Source: Ptiloglossa arizonensis
Lineage: Eukaryota; Arthropoda; Insecta; Hymenoptera; Colletidae
Reading direction: 5' to 3'
Assembly (NCBI RefSeq): GCF_051014685.1
Contig: NW_027478599.1
Span: 558,001 to 622,000 of the forward strand
DNA: 64,000 nucleotides
The notes below the pieces were generated by a model. That model saw only the letters and a program-made list of their open reading frames with translations, searched no databases and was not told where the DNA came from. This document shows, in pieces, positions 1-10,400 of the stretch. Position 1 is the first letter of the stretch. The number at the start of each line of letters is the position of its first letter. Both the position numbers and the translations under genes were made by a program.

Positions 1-3000
1 TTCAAAGTCCCATATCTCGCGAACGGATTGACCTAACCCAAAAATTCCTATTGTAACTTAAAAGTAGAAACTCGTCCGATTACAACGGTATGGGTATTTT
101 TTCCCTAGGCCATTCTGGTTAAGCGTTTGGAGCAGCAGAAGTGCGAGAAATTTGTTGTCTTCTCAACAATTTCGTAGCTTCAAACTCCCATATCTCGCGA
201 ACGGATTGACCTAACCCAAAAATTCCTATTGTAACTGAAAGTAGAAACTGGCCCGATTAGAACGGTATGTGTATTTTTTCCCTAGCCCATTCTGGTTAAG
301 CGATTGGAGCAGCAGAAGTGCGAAAAATTTGTTGTCTTGTCAACCATTTCTTAGCTTCAAACTCCCATATCTCGCGAACGGATTAACCTAACCCAAAAAT
401 TCCTATTGCATCTGAAAGTAGAAAATCGCCCGATTACAACGGTAAGTGTATTTTTTCCCTGGGCCATTCTGGTTAAGCGTTTGGAGCCGCAGAATTGCGA
501 AAAATTTTTTGCCTTCTCATTCATTTCTTGGCTTCAAACTCTCATATCTCGCGAACGGATTGACCTAACCCAAAAATTCCTATTGCATCTGAAAGTAGAA
601 GCTCGCCCGATTGCAGCGGTATGGGTATTTTTTCCCTAGGCCATCCTGGTTAAGCGTTTGGGGCAGCAGAAGTGCGAAAAATTAGTCGTCTTCTCAACCA
701 TTTCTTAGCTTCAAATTCCCATATCTCGCGAACGGATTGACCTAACCCAAAAATTCCTATTGCATCTGAAAGTAGAAACTCGCCCGATTACAACGGTATG
801 TGTATTTTTTCCCTGGGCCATTCTGGTTAAGCGTTTGGAGCAGCAGAAGTGCGAAAAATTAGTTGTCTTCTCAACCATTTCTTAGCTTCAAATTCCCATA
901 TCTCGCGAACGGATTGACCTAACCCAAAGATTCCTATAGCATCTGAAAGTAGATGCTCGCCCGATTACAACGGTATGTGAATTTTTTCCCTATGCCATTC
1001 TGGTTAACCGTTTGGAGCAGCAGAAGTGCGAAAAATTTGTTGTCTTGTCAACCATTTCTTAGCTTCAAAGTCCCATATCTCGAGAACGGATTGACCTAAC
1101 CCAAAAATTCCTACTGCATCTGAAAGGAGAAACTCTTCCGATTACAACGGTATGGGTATTTTTTCCCTAGTCCATTCTGGTTAAGCGTTTGGAGGAGCAG
1201 AAGTGCGAAAAATTTGTTGTCTTCTCAACCATTTCTTAGCTTCAAAGTCCCATATCTCGCGAACGGATTGACCTAACCCAAAAATTCCTATTGCATCTTA
1301 AAGTAGAAACTCGCCCGATTACAACGGTATGTGTATTTTTTCCCTGGGCCATTCTGGTTAAGCGTTTGGAGCAGCAGAAGTGCGAAAAATTAGTTGTCTT
1401 CTCAACCATTTCTTAGCTTCAAATTCCCATATCTCGCGAACGGATTGACCTAACCCAAAGATTCCTATAGCATCTGAAAGTAGATGCTCGCCCGATTACA
1501 ACGGTATGTGAATTTTTTCCCTAGGCCATTCTGGTTAACCGTTTGGTGCAGCGGAATTGCGAAAAATTTTTTGCCTTCTCAACCATTTCTTGGCTTCAAT
1601 ATCCCATATCTTGCGAACGGATTGACCTAACCAAAAAATTCCTATTGCATCTGAAAGTAGAAACTCGCCCGATTACAACGGTATGTGTATTTTTTCCCTA
1701 GCCCATTCTGGTTAAGCGATTGGAGCAGCAGAAGTGCGAAAAATTTGTTGTCGTGTCAACCATTTCTTAGCTTCAAAGTCCCATATCTCGCGAACGGATT
1801 GACCTAACCCAAAAATTCCTATTGTAACTGAAATTAGAAACTAGTCCGATTACAGCGGTATGGGTATTTTTTCCCTAGGCCATTCTGGTTAAGCGTTTGG
1901 AGCAGCAGAAGTGCGAAAAATTAGTTGTCTTCTCAACCATTTCGTAGCTTCAAATTCCCATATCTCGCGAATGGATTGACCTAACCCAAAAATTCCTATT
2001 GCATCTGAAAGAAGAAACTCGCCCGATTACAACGGCATGTGTATTTTTTCCCTGGGCCATTCTGGTTAAGCGTTTGTAGCAGCAGAAGTGCGAAAAATTA
2101 GTTGTCTTCTCAACCATTACTTAGCTTCAAATTCCCATATCTCGCCAACGGATTTACCTAATCCGAAGATTCCTATAGCATCTGAAAGTAGAAGCTCGCC
2201 CGATTACAACGGTATGTGAATTTTTACCCTAGGCCATTCTGGTTAACCGTTTGGTGCAGCGGAATTGCGAAAAATTTTTTGCCTTCTCAACCATTTCTTG
2301 GCTTCAATATCCCATATCTTGCGAACGGATTGACCTAACCAAAAAATTCCTATTGCATCTGAAAGTAGAAACTCGCCCGATTACAGCGGTTTGTGTATTT
2401 TTTCCCCAGGCCATTCTGGTTAAGCGATTGGAGCAGAAGAAGTGCGAAAAATTTTTTGGCTTCTCAACCATTTCTTGGATTCAAACTCCCATATCTCGCG
2501 AACGGATTGACCTAACCCAAAAATTTCTATTGCATCTGAAAGGAGAAACTCTTCCGATTACAACGGTATGGGTATTTTTTCCCTAGTCCATTCTGGTTAA
2601 CCGTTTGGAGGAGCAGAAGTGCGAAAAATTTGTTGTCTTCTCAACCATTTCTTAGCTTCAAAGTCCCATATCTCGCGAACGGATTGACCTAACCCAAAAA
2701 TTGCTATTGTAACTGAAAGTAGAAACTCGCCCGATTACAACGGTATGTGTATTTTTTCCCTTGCCCATTCTGGTTAAGCGTTTGGAGCAGCAGAAGTGCG
2801 AAAAATTTGTTGTCTTCTCAACCATTTCGTAGCTTCAAAGTCCCATATCTAGCGAGCGGATTGACCTAACCCAAAAATTCCTATTGCATCTGAAAGTAGA
2901 AACTCGCCCGATTACAACGGTATGTGTATTTTTTCCCTAGGCCATTCTGGTTAAGCGTTTGGTGCAGCAGAAGTGCGAAAAATTAGTTGTCTTCTCAACC

Positions 3001-3169
3001 ATTTCTTAGCTTCAAATTCCCATATCTCGCGAACGGATTGACCTAACCCAAAAATTCCTATTGCATCTGAAAGTAGAAACTCGCCCGATTACAACGGTAT
3101 GTGTATTTTTTCCTTAGGCCATTCTGGTTAAGCGTTTGGAGCAGCAGAAGTGCGAAAAATTTTTTGCCT
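1..3169 (+). repeat. Diverged mosaic monomers, left end of window
   Basis: About 18 monomers of mixed subfamilies with no long exact internal repeat. A three-monomer partial repeat is visible: the tracts near 885-965 and 1415-1500 share the rarer forms CCCAAAGATTCCTATAGC and GAAAGTAGATGCTCG. The first 330 bases (marked by GTAACTTAAAAGTAG, with one extra base, and CTCAACAATTTCG) recur closely at about 15.23-15.56 kb and 17.89-18.2 kb, and the first part also at 10801-10950. The region 2085-2960 has a colinear copy at 13236-14112. Confidence 0.85.
366..719 (+). repeat. Marker dimer, first of six copies in the left 18 kb
   Basis: This two-monomer block carries a linked set of rare variants: GGATTAACC for GGATTGACC, GAAAATCGCCC, GGTAAGTG for GGTATGTG, GAGCCGCAGAATTGCG, and CTCATTCATTTC. 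The same linked set recurs at about 8156-8509, 10988-11341, 12759-13112, 16123-16476 and 17363-17716; the second half alone is also at 10380-10560. Each copy keeps a 77-codon or longer stretch free of stops, which is why identical short reading frames appear at these places. The set is absent from the right two-thirds of the window. Confidence 0.85.
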
Positions 3170-3371
3170 TCTCAACCATTTCTTGGCTTCTAACTCCCAT
3201 ATCTCGCGAACGGATTGACCTAACCCAAAAATTCCTATTGCATCTGAAAGTAGAAACTCGTCCGATTACAACTGTATGGGTATTTTTTCCCTAGGCCATT
3301 CTGGTTAACCGTTTGGTGCAGCGGAATTGCGAAACATCTTTTGCCTTCTCAACCATTTCTTGGATTCAAAG

Positions 3372-3388
3372 TCCCATATCTCGCGAAC
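3372..3388 (-). other. CENP-B-box-like site 1 (8 of 9 core positions), once per monomer
   Basis: The minus strand reads GTTCGCGAGATATGGGA. The mammalian CENP-B box core is NTTCGNNNNANNCGGGN; here TTCG, the central A and GGG match, and only the C of CGGG is replaced by T. The site spans the junction between monomers. The form is kept in copies with CTCGCGAAC and in those with CTTGCGAAC, but is weakened in copies with GCGAGCGG, CGAGAACGG, CGCAAACGG or CATAACTCG. I saw no copy with the exact CGGG. Binding by a CENP-B-like protein is inference only. By a rough estimate with equal base frequencies, an 8/9 match somewhere in a 177-bp monomer on either strand would occur by chance about 4% of the time. 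Confidence 0.45.
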
Positions 3389-3551
3389 GGATTGACCTAA
3401 CCCAAAAATTCCTATTGCATCTGAAAGTAGAAACTCGCCCGATTACAACGGTATGTGTATTTTTTCCCTAGGCCATTCTGGTTAAGCGTTTGGAGCAGCA
3501 GAAGTGCGAAAAATTTTTTGCCTTCTCAACCATTTCTTAGCTTCAAACTCT
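3375..3551 (+). repeat. Representative satellite monomer (177 bp)
   Basis: This copy is close to the consensus and is used here as the reference for monomer coordinates 1-177, starting at CATATCTCGC. It holds an NruI-type palindrome TCGCGA at 7-12, CGGATTGACCTAACCC at 14-29, an A5TT tract at 30-36, a GCATCT/GTAACT dimorphic site at 43-48, CCCGATTACAACGG at 64-77, a T6 tract at 86-91, CCTAGG at 93-98, GGAGCAGCAGAAG at 118-130 and an A5T3 tract at about 135-142. A trimorphic block follows at about 140-148 (TTGTTGTC, TAGTTGTC or TTTTTGCC), then CTTAGCTTC or CTTGGCTTC at 162-170. The consensus is 74/177 GC. It has 59 codons and normally two in-frame TAG stops. Confidence 0.95.
3437..3453 (-). other. 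CENP-B-box-like site 2 (7 of 9 core positions), once per monomer
   Basis: The minus strand reads TACCGTTGTAATCGGGC. CG of the first element, the central A and all of CGGG match the CENP-B box core; the leading TT is AC. The internal CGTTG also matches the full mammalian box. Copies with GTCCGATT rather than GCCCGATT lose one G of CGGG. A 7/9 match is expected by chance in a monomer of this size fairly often, so this site is weak alone and is listed because it lies on the same strand 65 bp from site 1. Confidence 0.25.
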
Positions 3552-5293
3552 CATATCTCGCGAACGGATTGACCTAACCAAAAATTCCTATTGCATCTGA
3601 AAGTAGGAGCTCGCCCGATTACAGCGGTATGTGAATTTTTTCCCTAGGCCATTCAGGTTAACCGTTTGGTGCAGCGGAATTGCGAAACATTTTTTTCCTT
3701 CTCAACCATTTATTGGATTCAATCTCCCATATCTTGCGAACGGATTGACCTAACCAAAAAATTCCTAATGCATCTGAAAGTAGAAACTCGCCCGATTACA
3801 GCGGTTTGTGTATTTTTTCCCTAGGCCATTCTGGTTAAGCGTTTGGAGCAGCGAATTGCGAAAAATTAGTCGTCTTCTCAACCATTTCTTAGCTTCAAAT
3901 ACCCATATCTCGAGAACGGATTGACCTAACCCAAAAATTGCTATTGTAACTGAAAGTAGAAGCTCGTCCGATTACAACGGTATGGGTATTTTTTCCCTAG
4001 GACATTCTGGTTAAGCGATTGGAGCAGCAGAAGTGCGAAAAATTAGTTGTCCTCTCAACCATTTCTTAGCTTCAAACTCTCATATCTCGCGAACGGATTG
4101 ACCTAACCCAAAAATTCCTATTGCATCTGAAAGTAGAAGCTCGCCCGATTACAGCGGTATGTGTATTTTTTCCCTAGGCCATTCTGGTTGAGCGTTTGGA
4201 GCAGCAGAATTGCGAAAAATTTGTTGCCTTCTCAACTATTTCGTGGCTTCAAACTACCATATCTCGCGAACGGATTGACCTAACCCAAAAATTCCTATTG
4301 TCACTGAAAGTAGAAACTCGCCCGATTACAACGGTATGTGTATTTTTTTCCCTAGGACATTCTGGTTAAGCGTTTGAGGCAGCAGAATTGCGAAAAATTT
4401 GTTGTTTTCTCAATCATTTCTTAGCTTCAAAGTCCCATATCTCGCGAGCGGATTGACCTAACCCAAAAATTCCTATTGTAACTGAAAGTAGAAACTCGCC
4501 CGATTACAACGGTATGTGTATTTTTTTCCCTAGGCCATTCTGGTTAAGCGTTTGAGGCAGCAGAAGTGCGAAAAATTTGTTGTTTTCTCAATCATTTCTT
4601 AGCTTCAAAGTCCCATATCTCGCGAGCGGATTGACCTAACCCAAAAATTCCTATTGCATCTGAAAGTAGAAACTCTCCCGATTACAACGGTGTGTGTATT
4701 TTTTCCCTAGGCCATTCTGGTTAAGCGTTTGTAGCACCAGAATTGCGAAAAATTTTTTGCCTTCTCAACCATTTCTTGGCTTCAAACTCCCATATCTCGC
4801 GAACGGATTGACCTAACCCAAAAATTCCTAGTGCATCTGAAAGTAGAATCTCGCCCGATTACAGCGGTATTTGAATTTTTTCCCTAGGCCATTCTGGTTA
4901 AGCGATTGGAGCAGCAGAAGTGCGAAAAATTTGTTGTCTTGTCAACCATTTCTTAGCTTCAAACTCCCATATCTCGCGAACGGATTAACCTAACCCAAAA
5001 ATTCCTATTCCATCTGAAAGTGGAAACTCGTCCGATTACAACGGTATGGGTGTTTTTTCCCTAGGCCATTCTGGTTAAGTGTTTGGAGCAGCAGACGTGC
5101 GAAAAATTAGTTGTCTTCTCAACCATTTCTTAGCTTCAAACTCCCATATCTCGCGAACGGATTGACCTAACCCAAAAATTGCTATTGTAACTGAAAGTAG
5201 AAGCTCGCCCGATTACAGCGGTTTGTGTATTTTTTCCCTAGGCCATTCTGGTTAAGCGATTGGAGCAGAAGAAGTGCGAAAAATTTTTTGGCT

Positions 5294-7495
5294 TCTCAAC
5301 CATTTCTTGGCTTCAAACTCCCATATCTCGCGAACGGATTGACCTAACCCAAAAATTCCTATTGCATCTGAAAGTAGAAACTCGTCCGATTACAACTGTA
5401 TGGGAATTTTTTCCCTAGGCCACTCTGGTTAACCGTTTGGTGCAGCGGAATTGCGAAACATTTTTTGCCTTCTCAACCATTTCTTGGATTCAAAGTCCCA
5501 TATCTCGCGAACGGATTGACCTAACCCAAAAATTCCTATTGCATCTGAAAGTAGAAACTCGCCCGATTACAACGGTATGTGTATTTTTTCCCTAGGCCAT
5601 TCTGGTTAAGCGTTTGGAAGCAGCAGAAGTGCGAAAAATTTTTTGCCTTCTCAACCATTTCTTAGCTTCAAACTCTCATATCTCGCGAACGGATTGACCT
5701 AACCAAAAATTCCTATTGCATCTGAAAGTAGGAGCTCGCCCGATTACAGCGGTATGTGAATTTTTTCCCTAGGCCATTCAGGTTAACCGTTTGGTGCAGC
5801 GGAAATTGCGAAACATTTTTTTCCTTCTCAACCATTTATTGGATTCAATCTCCCATATCTTGCGAACGGATTGACCTAACCAAAAAATTCCTAATGCATC
5901 TGAAAGTAGAAACTCGCCCGATTACAGCGGTTTGTGTATTTTTTCCCTAGGCCATTCTGGTTAAGCGTTTGGAGCAGCGAATTGCGAAAAATTAGTCGTC
6001 TTCTCAACCATTTCTTAGCTTCAAATACCCATATCTCGAGAACGGATTGACCTAACCCAAAAATTGCTATTGTAACTGAAAGTAGAAGCTCGTCCGATTA
6101 CAACGGTATGGGTATTTTTTCCCTAGGACATTCTGGTTAAGCGATTGGAGCAGCAGAAGTGCGAAAAATTAGTTGTCCTCTCAACCATTTCTTAGCTTCA
6201 AACTCTCATATCTCGCGAACGGATTGACCTAACCCAAAAATTCCTATTGCATCTGAAAGTAGAAGCTCGCCCGATTACAGCGGTATGTGTATTTTTTCCC
6301 TAGGCCATTCTGGTTGAGCGTTTGGAGCAGCAGAATTGCGAAAAATTTGTTGCCTTCTCAACTATTTCGTGGCTTCAAACTACCATATCTCGCGAACGGA
6401 TTGACCTAACCCAAAAATTCCTATTGTAACTGAAAGTAGAAACTCGCCCGATTACAACGGTATGTGTATTTTTTTCCCTAGGCCATTCTGGTTAAGCGTT
6501 TGAGGCAGCAGAATTGCGAAAAATTTGTTGTTTTCTCAATCATTTCTTAGCTTCAAAGTCCCATATCTCGCGAGCGGATTGACCTAACCCAAAAATTCCT
6601 ATTGTAACTGAAAGTAGAAACTCGCCCGATTACAACGGTATGTGTATTTTTTTCCCTAGGCCATTCTGGTTAAGCGTTTGAGGCAGCAGAAGTGCGAAAA
6701 ATTTGTTGTTTTCTCAATCATTTCTTAGCTTCAAAGTCCCATATCTCGCGAGCGGATTGACCTAACCCAAAAATTCCTATTGCATCTGAAAGTAGAAACT
6801 CTCCCGATTACAACGGTGTGTGTATTTTTTCCCTAGGCCATTCTGGTTAAGCGTTTGTAGCACCAGAATTGCGAAAAATTTTTTGCCTTCTCAACCATTT
6901 CTTGGCTTCAAACTCCCATATCTCGCGAACGGATTGACCTAACCCAAAAATTCCTAGTGCATCTGAAAGTAGAATCTCGCCCGATTACAGCGGTATTTGA
7001 ATTTTTTCCCTAGGCCATTCTGGTTAAGCGATTGGAGCAGCAGAAGTGCGAAAAATTTGTTGTCTTGTCAACCATTTCTTAGCTTCAAACTCCCATATCT
7101 CGCGAACGGATTAACCTAACCCAAAAATTCCTATTCCATCTGAAAGTGGAAACTCGTCCGATTACAACGGTATGGGTGTTTTTTCCCTAGGCCATTCTGG
7201 TTAAGTGTTTGGAGCAGCAGACGTGCGAAAAATTAGTTGTCTTCTCAACCATTTCTTAGCTTCAAACTCCCATATCTCGCGAACGGATTGACCTAACCCA
7301 AAAATTGCTATTGTAACTGAAAGTAGAAGCTCGCCCGATTACAGCGGTTTGTGTATTTTTTCCCTAGGCCATTCTGGTTAAGCGATTGGAGCAGAAGAAG
7401 TGCGAAAAATTTTTTGGCTTCTCAACCATTTCTTGGCTTCAAACTCCCATATCTCGCGAACGGATTGACCTAACCCAAAAATTCCTATTGCATCT
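5294..7495 (+). repeat. 12-monomer block, copy 2
   Basis: This is the second copy of the 3170-5293 block, continuing slightly past one full period to the point where GAAAGTAG becomes GAAAGGAG. Compared with copy 1 it has gained a base near 5609 (TTGGAAGCAGC) and another near 5803 (GCGGAAATTG), which shift the local reading frame and create the 64-codon open frame starting at 5756. The block as a whole is a clean duplication joined in register with its neighbour. Confidence 0.9.
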
Positions 7496-10400
7496 GAAAG
7501 GAGAAACTCGTCCGATTACAACGGTATGGGTATTTTTTCCCTAGTCCATTCTGGTTAAGCGTTTGGAGCAGCAGAAGTGCGAAAAATTTGTTGTCTTCTC
7601 AACCATTTCTTAGCTTCAAAGTCCCATATCTCGCGAGCGGATTGACCTAACCCAAAAATTCCTATTGCATCTGAAAGTAGAAACTCGCCCGATTACAACG
7701 GTGTGTGTATTTTTTCCCTATGCCATTCTGGTTAAGCGTTTGGAGCAGCAGAAGTGCGAAAAATTTGTTGTCTTGTCAACCATTTCTTAGCTTCAAAGTC
7801 CCATATCTCGCGAACGGATCGACCTAGCCCAAAAATTCCTGTTGCGTCTGAAATTAGAAACTCGCCCGATTACAACGGTATGTGTATTTTTTCCCTAGGC
7901 CACTCTGGTTAAGCGTTTGGAGCAGCAGAAGTGCGAAAAATTTGTTGTCTTCTCAATCATTTCTTAGCTTCAAAGTCCCATATCTCGCGAACGGATTGAC
8001 CTAACCCAAAAATTCCTATTGTAACTGAAAGTAGAAACTCGCCCGATTAGAACAGTATGTGTATTTTTTCCCTAGCCCATTCTGGTTAAGCGTTTGGAGC
8101 AGCAGAAGTGCGAAAAATTTGTTGTCTTGTCAACCATTTCTTAGCTTCAAACTCCCATATCTCGCGAACGGATTAACCTAACCCAAAAATTCCTATTGCA
8201 TCTGAAAGTAGAAAATCGCCCGATTACAACGGTAAGTGTATTTTTTCCCTGCGCCATTCTGGTTAAGCGTTTGGAGCCGCAGAATTGCGAAAAATTTTTT
8301 GCCTTCTCATTCATTTCTTGGCTTCAAACTCTCATATCTCGCGAACGGATTGACCTAACCCAAAAATTCCTATTGCATCTGAAAGTAGAAGCTCGCCCGA
8401 TTGCAGCGGTATGGGTATTTTTTCCCTAGGCCATTCTGGTTAAGCGTTTGGGGCAGCAGAAGTGCGAAAAATTAGTCGTCTTCTCAACCATTTCTTAGCT
8501 TCAAATTCCCATATCTCGCGAACAGATTGACCTAACCCAAAAATTCCTATTGCATCTGAAAGTAGAAACTCGCCCGATTACAACGGTATGTGTATTTTTT
8601 CCCTGGGCCATTCTGGTTAAGCGTTTGGAGCAGCAGAAGTGCGAAAAATTAGTTGTCTTCTCAACCATTTCTTAGCTTCAAATTCCCATATCTCGCGAAC
8701 GGATTGACCTAACCCAAAGATTCCTATAGCATCTGAAAGTAGATGCTCGCCCGATTACAACGGTATGTGAATTTTTTCCCTAGGCCATTCTGGTTAACCG
8801 TTTGGTGCAGCGGAATTGCGAAAAATTTTTTGCCTTCTCAACCATTTCTTGGCTTCAATATCCCATATCTTGCGAACGGATTGACCTAACCAAAAAATTC
8901 CTATTGCATCTGAAAGTAGAAACTCGCCCGATTACAGCGGTATGTGTATTTTTTCCCTAGGCCATTCTGGTTAAGCGTTTGGAGCAGCAGAATTGCGAAA
9001 AATTTGTTGCCTTCTCAACTATTTCGTGGCTTCAAACTACCATATCTCGCGAACGGATTGACCTAACCCAAAAATTCCTATTGCACCTGAAAGTAGAAAC
9101 TCGCCCGATTACAACGGTATGTGTATTTTTTCCCAAGGCCATTCTGGTTAAGCGATTGGAGCAGCAGAAGTGCGAAAAATTTTTTGCCTTCTCAACCATT
9201 TCTTGGCTTCAAACTCCCATATCTCGCGATCGGATTGACCTAACCCAAAAATTCCTATTGCATCTGAAAGTGGAAACTCGTCCGATTACAACGGTATGGG
9301 TATTTTTTCCCTAGGCAATTCTGGTTAAGCGTTTGGAGCAGCAGAAGTGCGGAAAATTTGTTGTCTTGTCAACCATTTCTTAGCTTCAAAGTCCCATATC
9401 TCGAGAACGGATTGACCTAACCCAAAAATTCCTACTGCATCTGAAAGTGGAAACTCGTCCGATTACAACGGTATGGGTGTTTTTTCCCTAGGCCATTCTG
9501 GTTAAGTGTTTGGAGCAGCAGACGTGCGAAAAATTAGTTGTCTTCTGAACCATTTCTCAGCTTCAAACTCCCATATCTCGCGAACGGATTGACCTAACCC
9601 AAAAATTCCTATTGCATCTGAAAGTAGAAGCTCGCCCGATTACAGCGGTATGTGAATTTTTTCCCTAGGCCATTCTGGTTAAGCGATTGGAGCAGCAGAA
9701 GTGCGAAAAATTTGTTGTCTTGTCAACCATTTCGTAGCTTCAAATTCCCATATCTCGCGAATGGATTGACCTAACCCAAAAATTCCTATTGCATCTGAAA
9801 GTAGAAACTCGCCCGATTACAACGGTATGTGTATTTTTTCCCTGGGCCATTCTGCTTAAGCGTTTGGAGCAGCAGAAGTGCGAGAAATTAGTTGTCTTCT
9901 CAACCATTACTTAGCTTCAAATTCCCATATCTCGCCAACGGATTGACCTAATCCAAAGATTCCTATAGCATCTGAAAGTAGAAGCTCGCCCGATTACAAC
10001 GGTATGTGTATTTTTTCCCTAGCCCATTCTGGTTAAGCGTTTGGAGCAGCAGAAATGCGAAAAATTTGTTGTCTTCTCAACCATTTCGTAGCTTCAAAGT
10101 CCCATATCTCGCGAGCGGATTGACCTAACCCAAAAATTCCTATTCCATCTGAAAGTAGAAACTCGCCCGATTACAACGGTATGTGTATTTTTTCCCTAGG
10201 CCATTCTGGTTAAGCGTTTGGAGCAGCAGAAGTGCGAAAAATTAGTTGTCTCCTCAACCATTTCTTAGATTCAAATTCCCATATCTCGCGAACGGATTGA
10301 CCTAACCCAAAAATTCCTATTGCATCTGAAAGTAGAAACTCGCCCGATTACAACGGTATGTGAATTTTTTCCCTAGGCCATTCTGGTTAAGCGTTTGGAG

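Larger units (their letters stand above)
3170..5293 (+). repeat. 12-monomer block, copy 1
   Basis: This block matches the next 2.1 kb at an offset of 2124 bp (12 x 177) with only scattered differences. Shared rare marks include AAGTAGGAGCTCG (3601 and 5726), GAAACATTTTTTTCC, CTAATGCATC, CTCGAGAACGG and two monomers with an extra T before CCC near 4339 and 4519. Copies 1 and 2 differ at a few positions, for example ATTGTCACTG at about 4298 against ATTGTAACTG in copy 2. The high identity points to a recent single tandem duplication. Confidence 0.9.

Noticed and set aside
406..639. Repeated 77-aa open frame (also at 8196, 12799 and, with small changes, 16163 and 17403) as a gene family
   Set aside because: It begins inside one satellite monomer at a TTG codon and ends at the TAG of another, has no codon bias or upstream signals distinct from the array, and its recurrence is explained by duplication of the marker dimer.
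3375..3551. Shorter internal periodicity within the monomer (3 x 59 bp or similar)
   Set aside because: Comparing the thirds by eye showed only short shared words such as CGGATT/CCGATT and AACGG, not enough for a sub-repeat.
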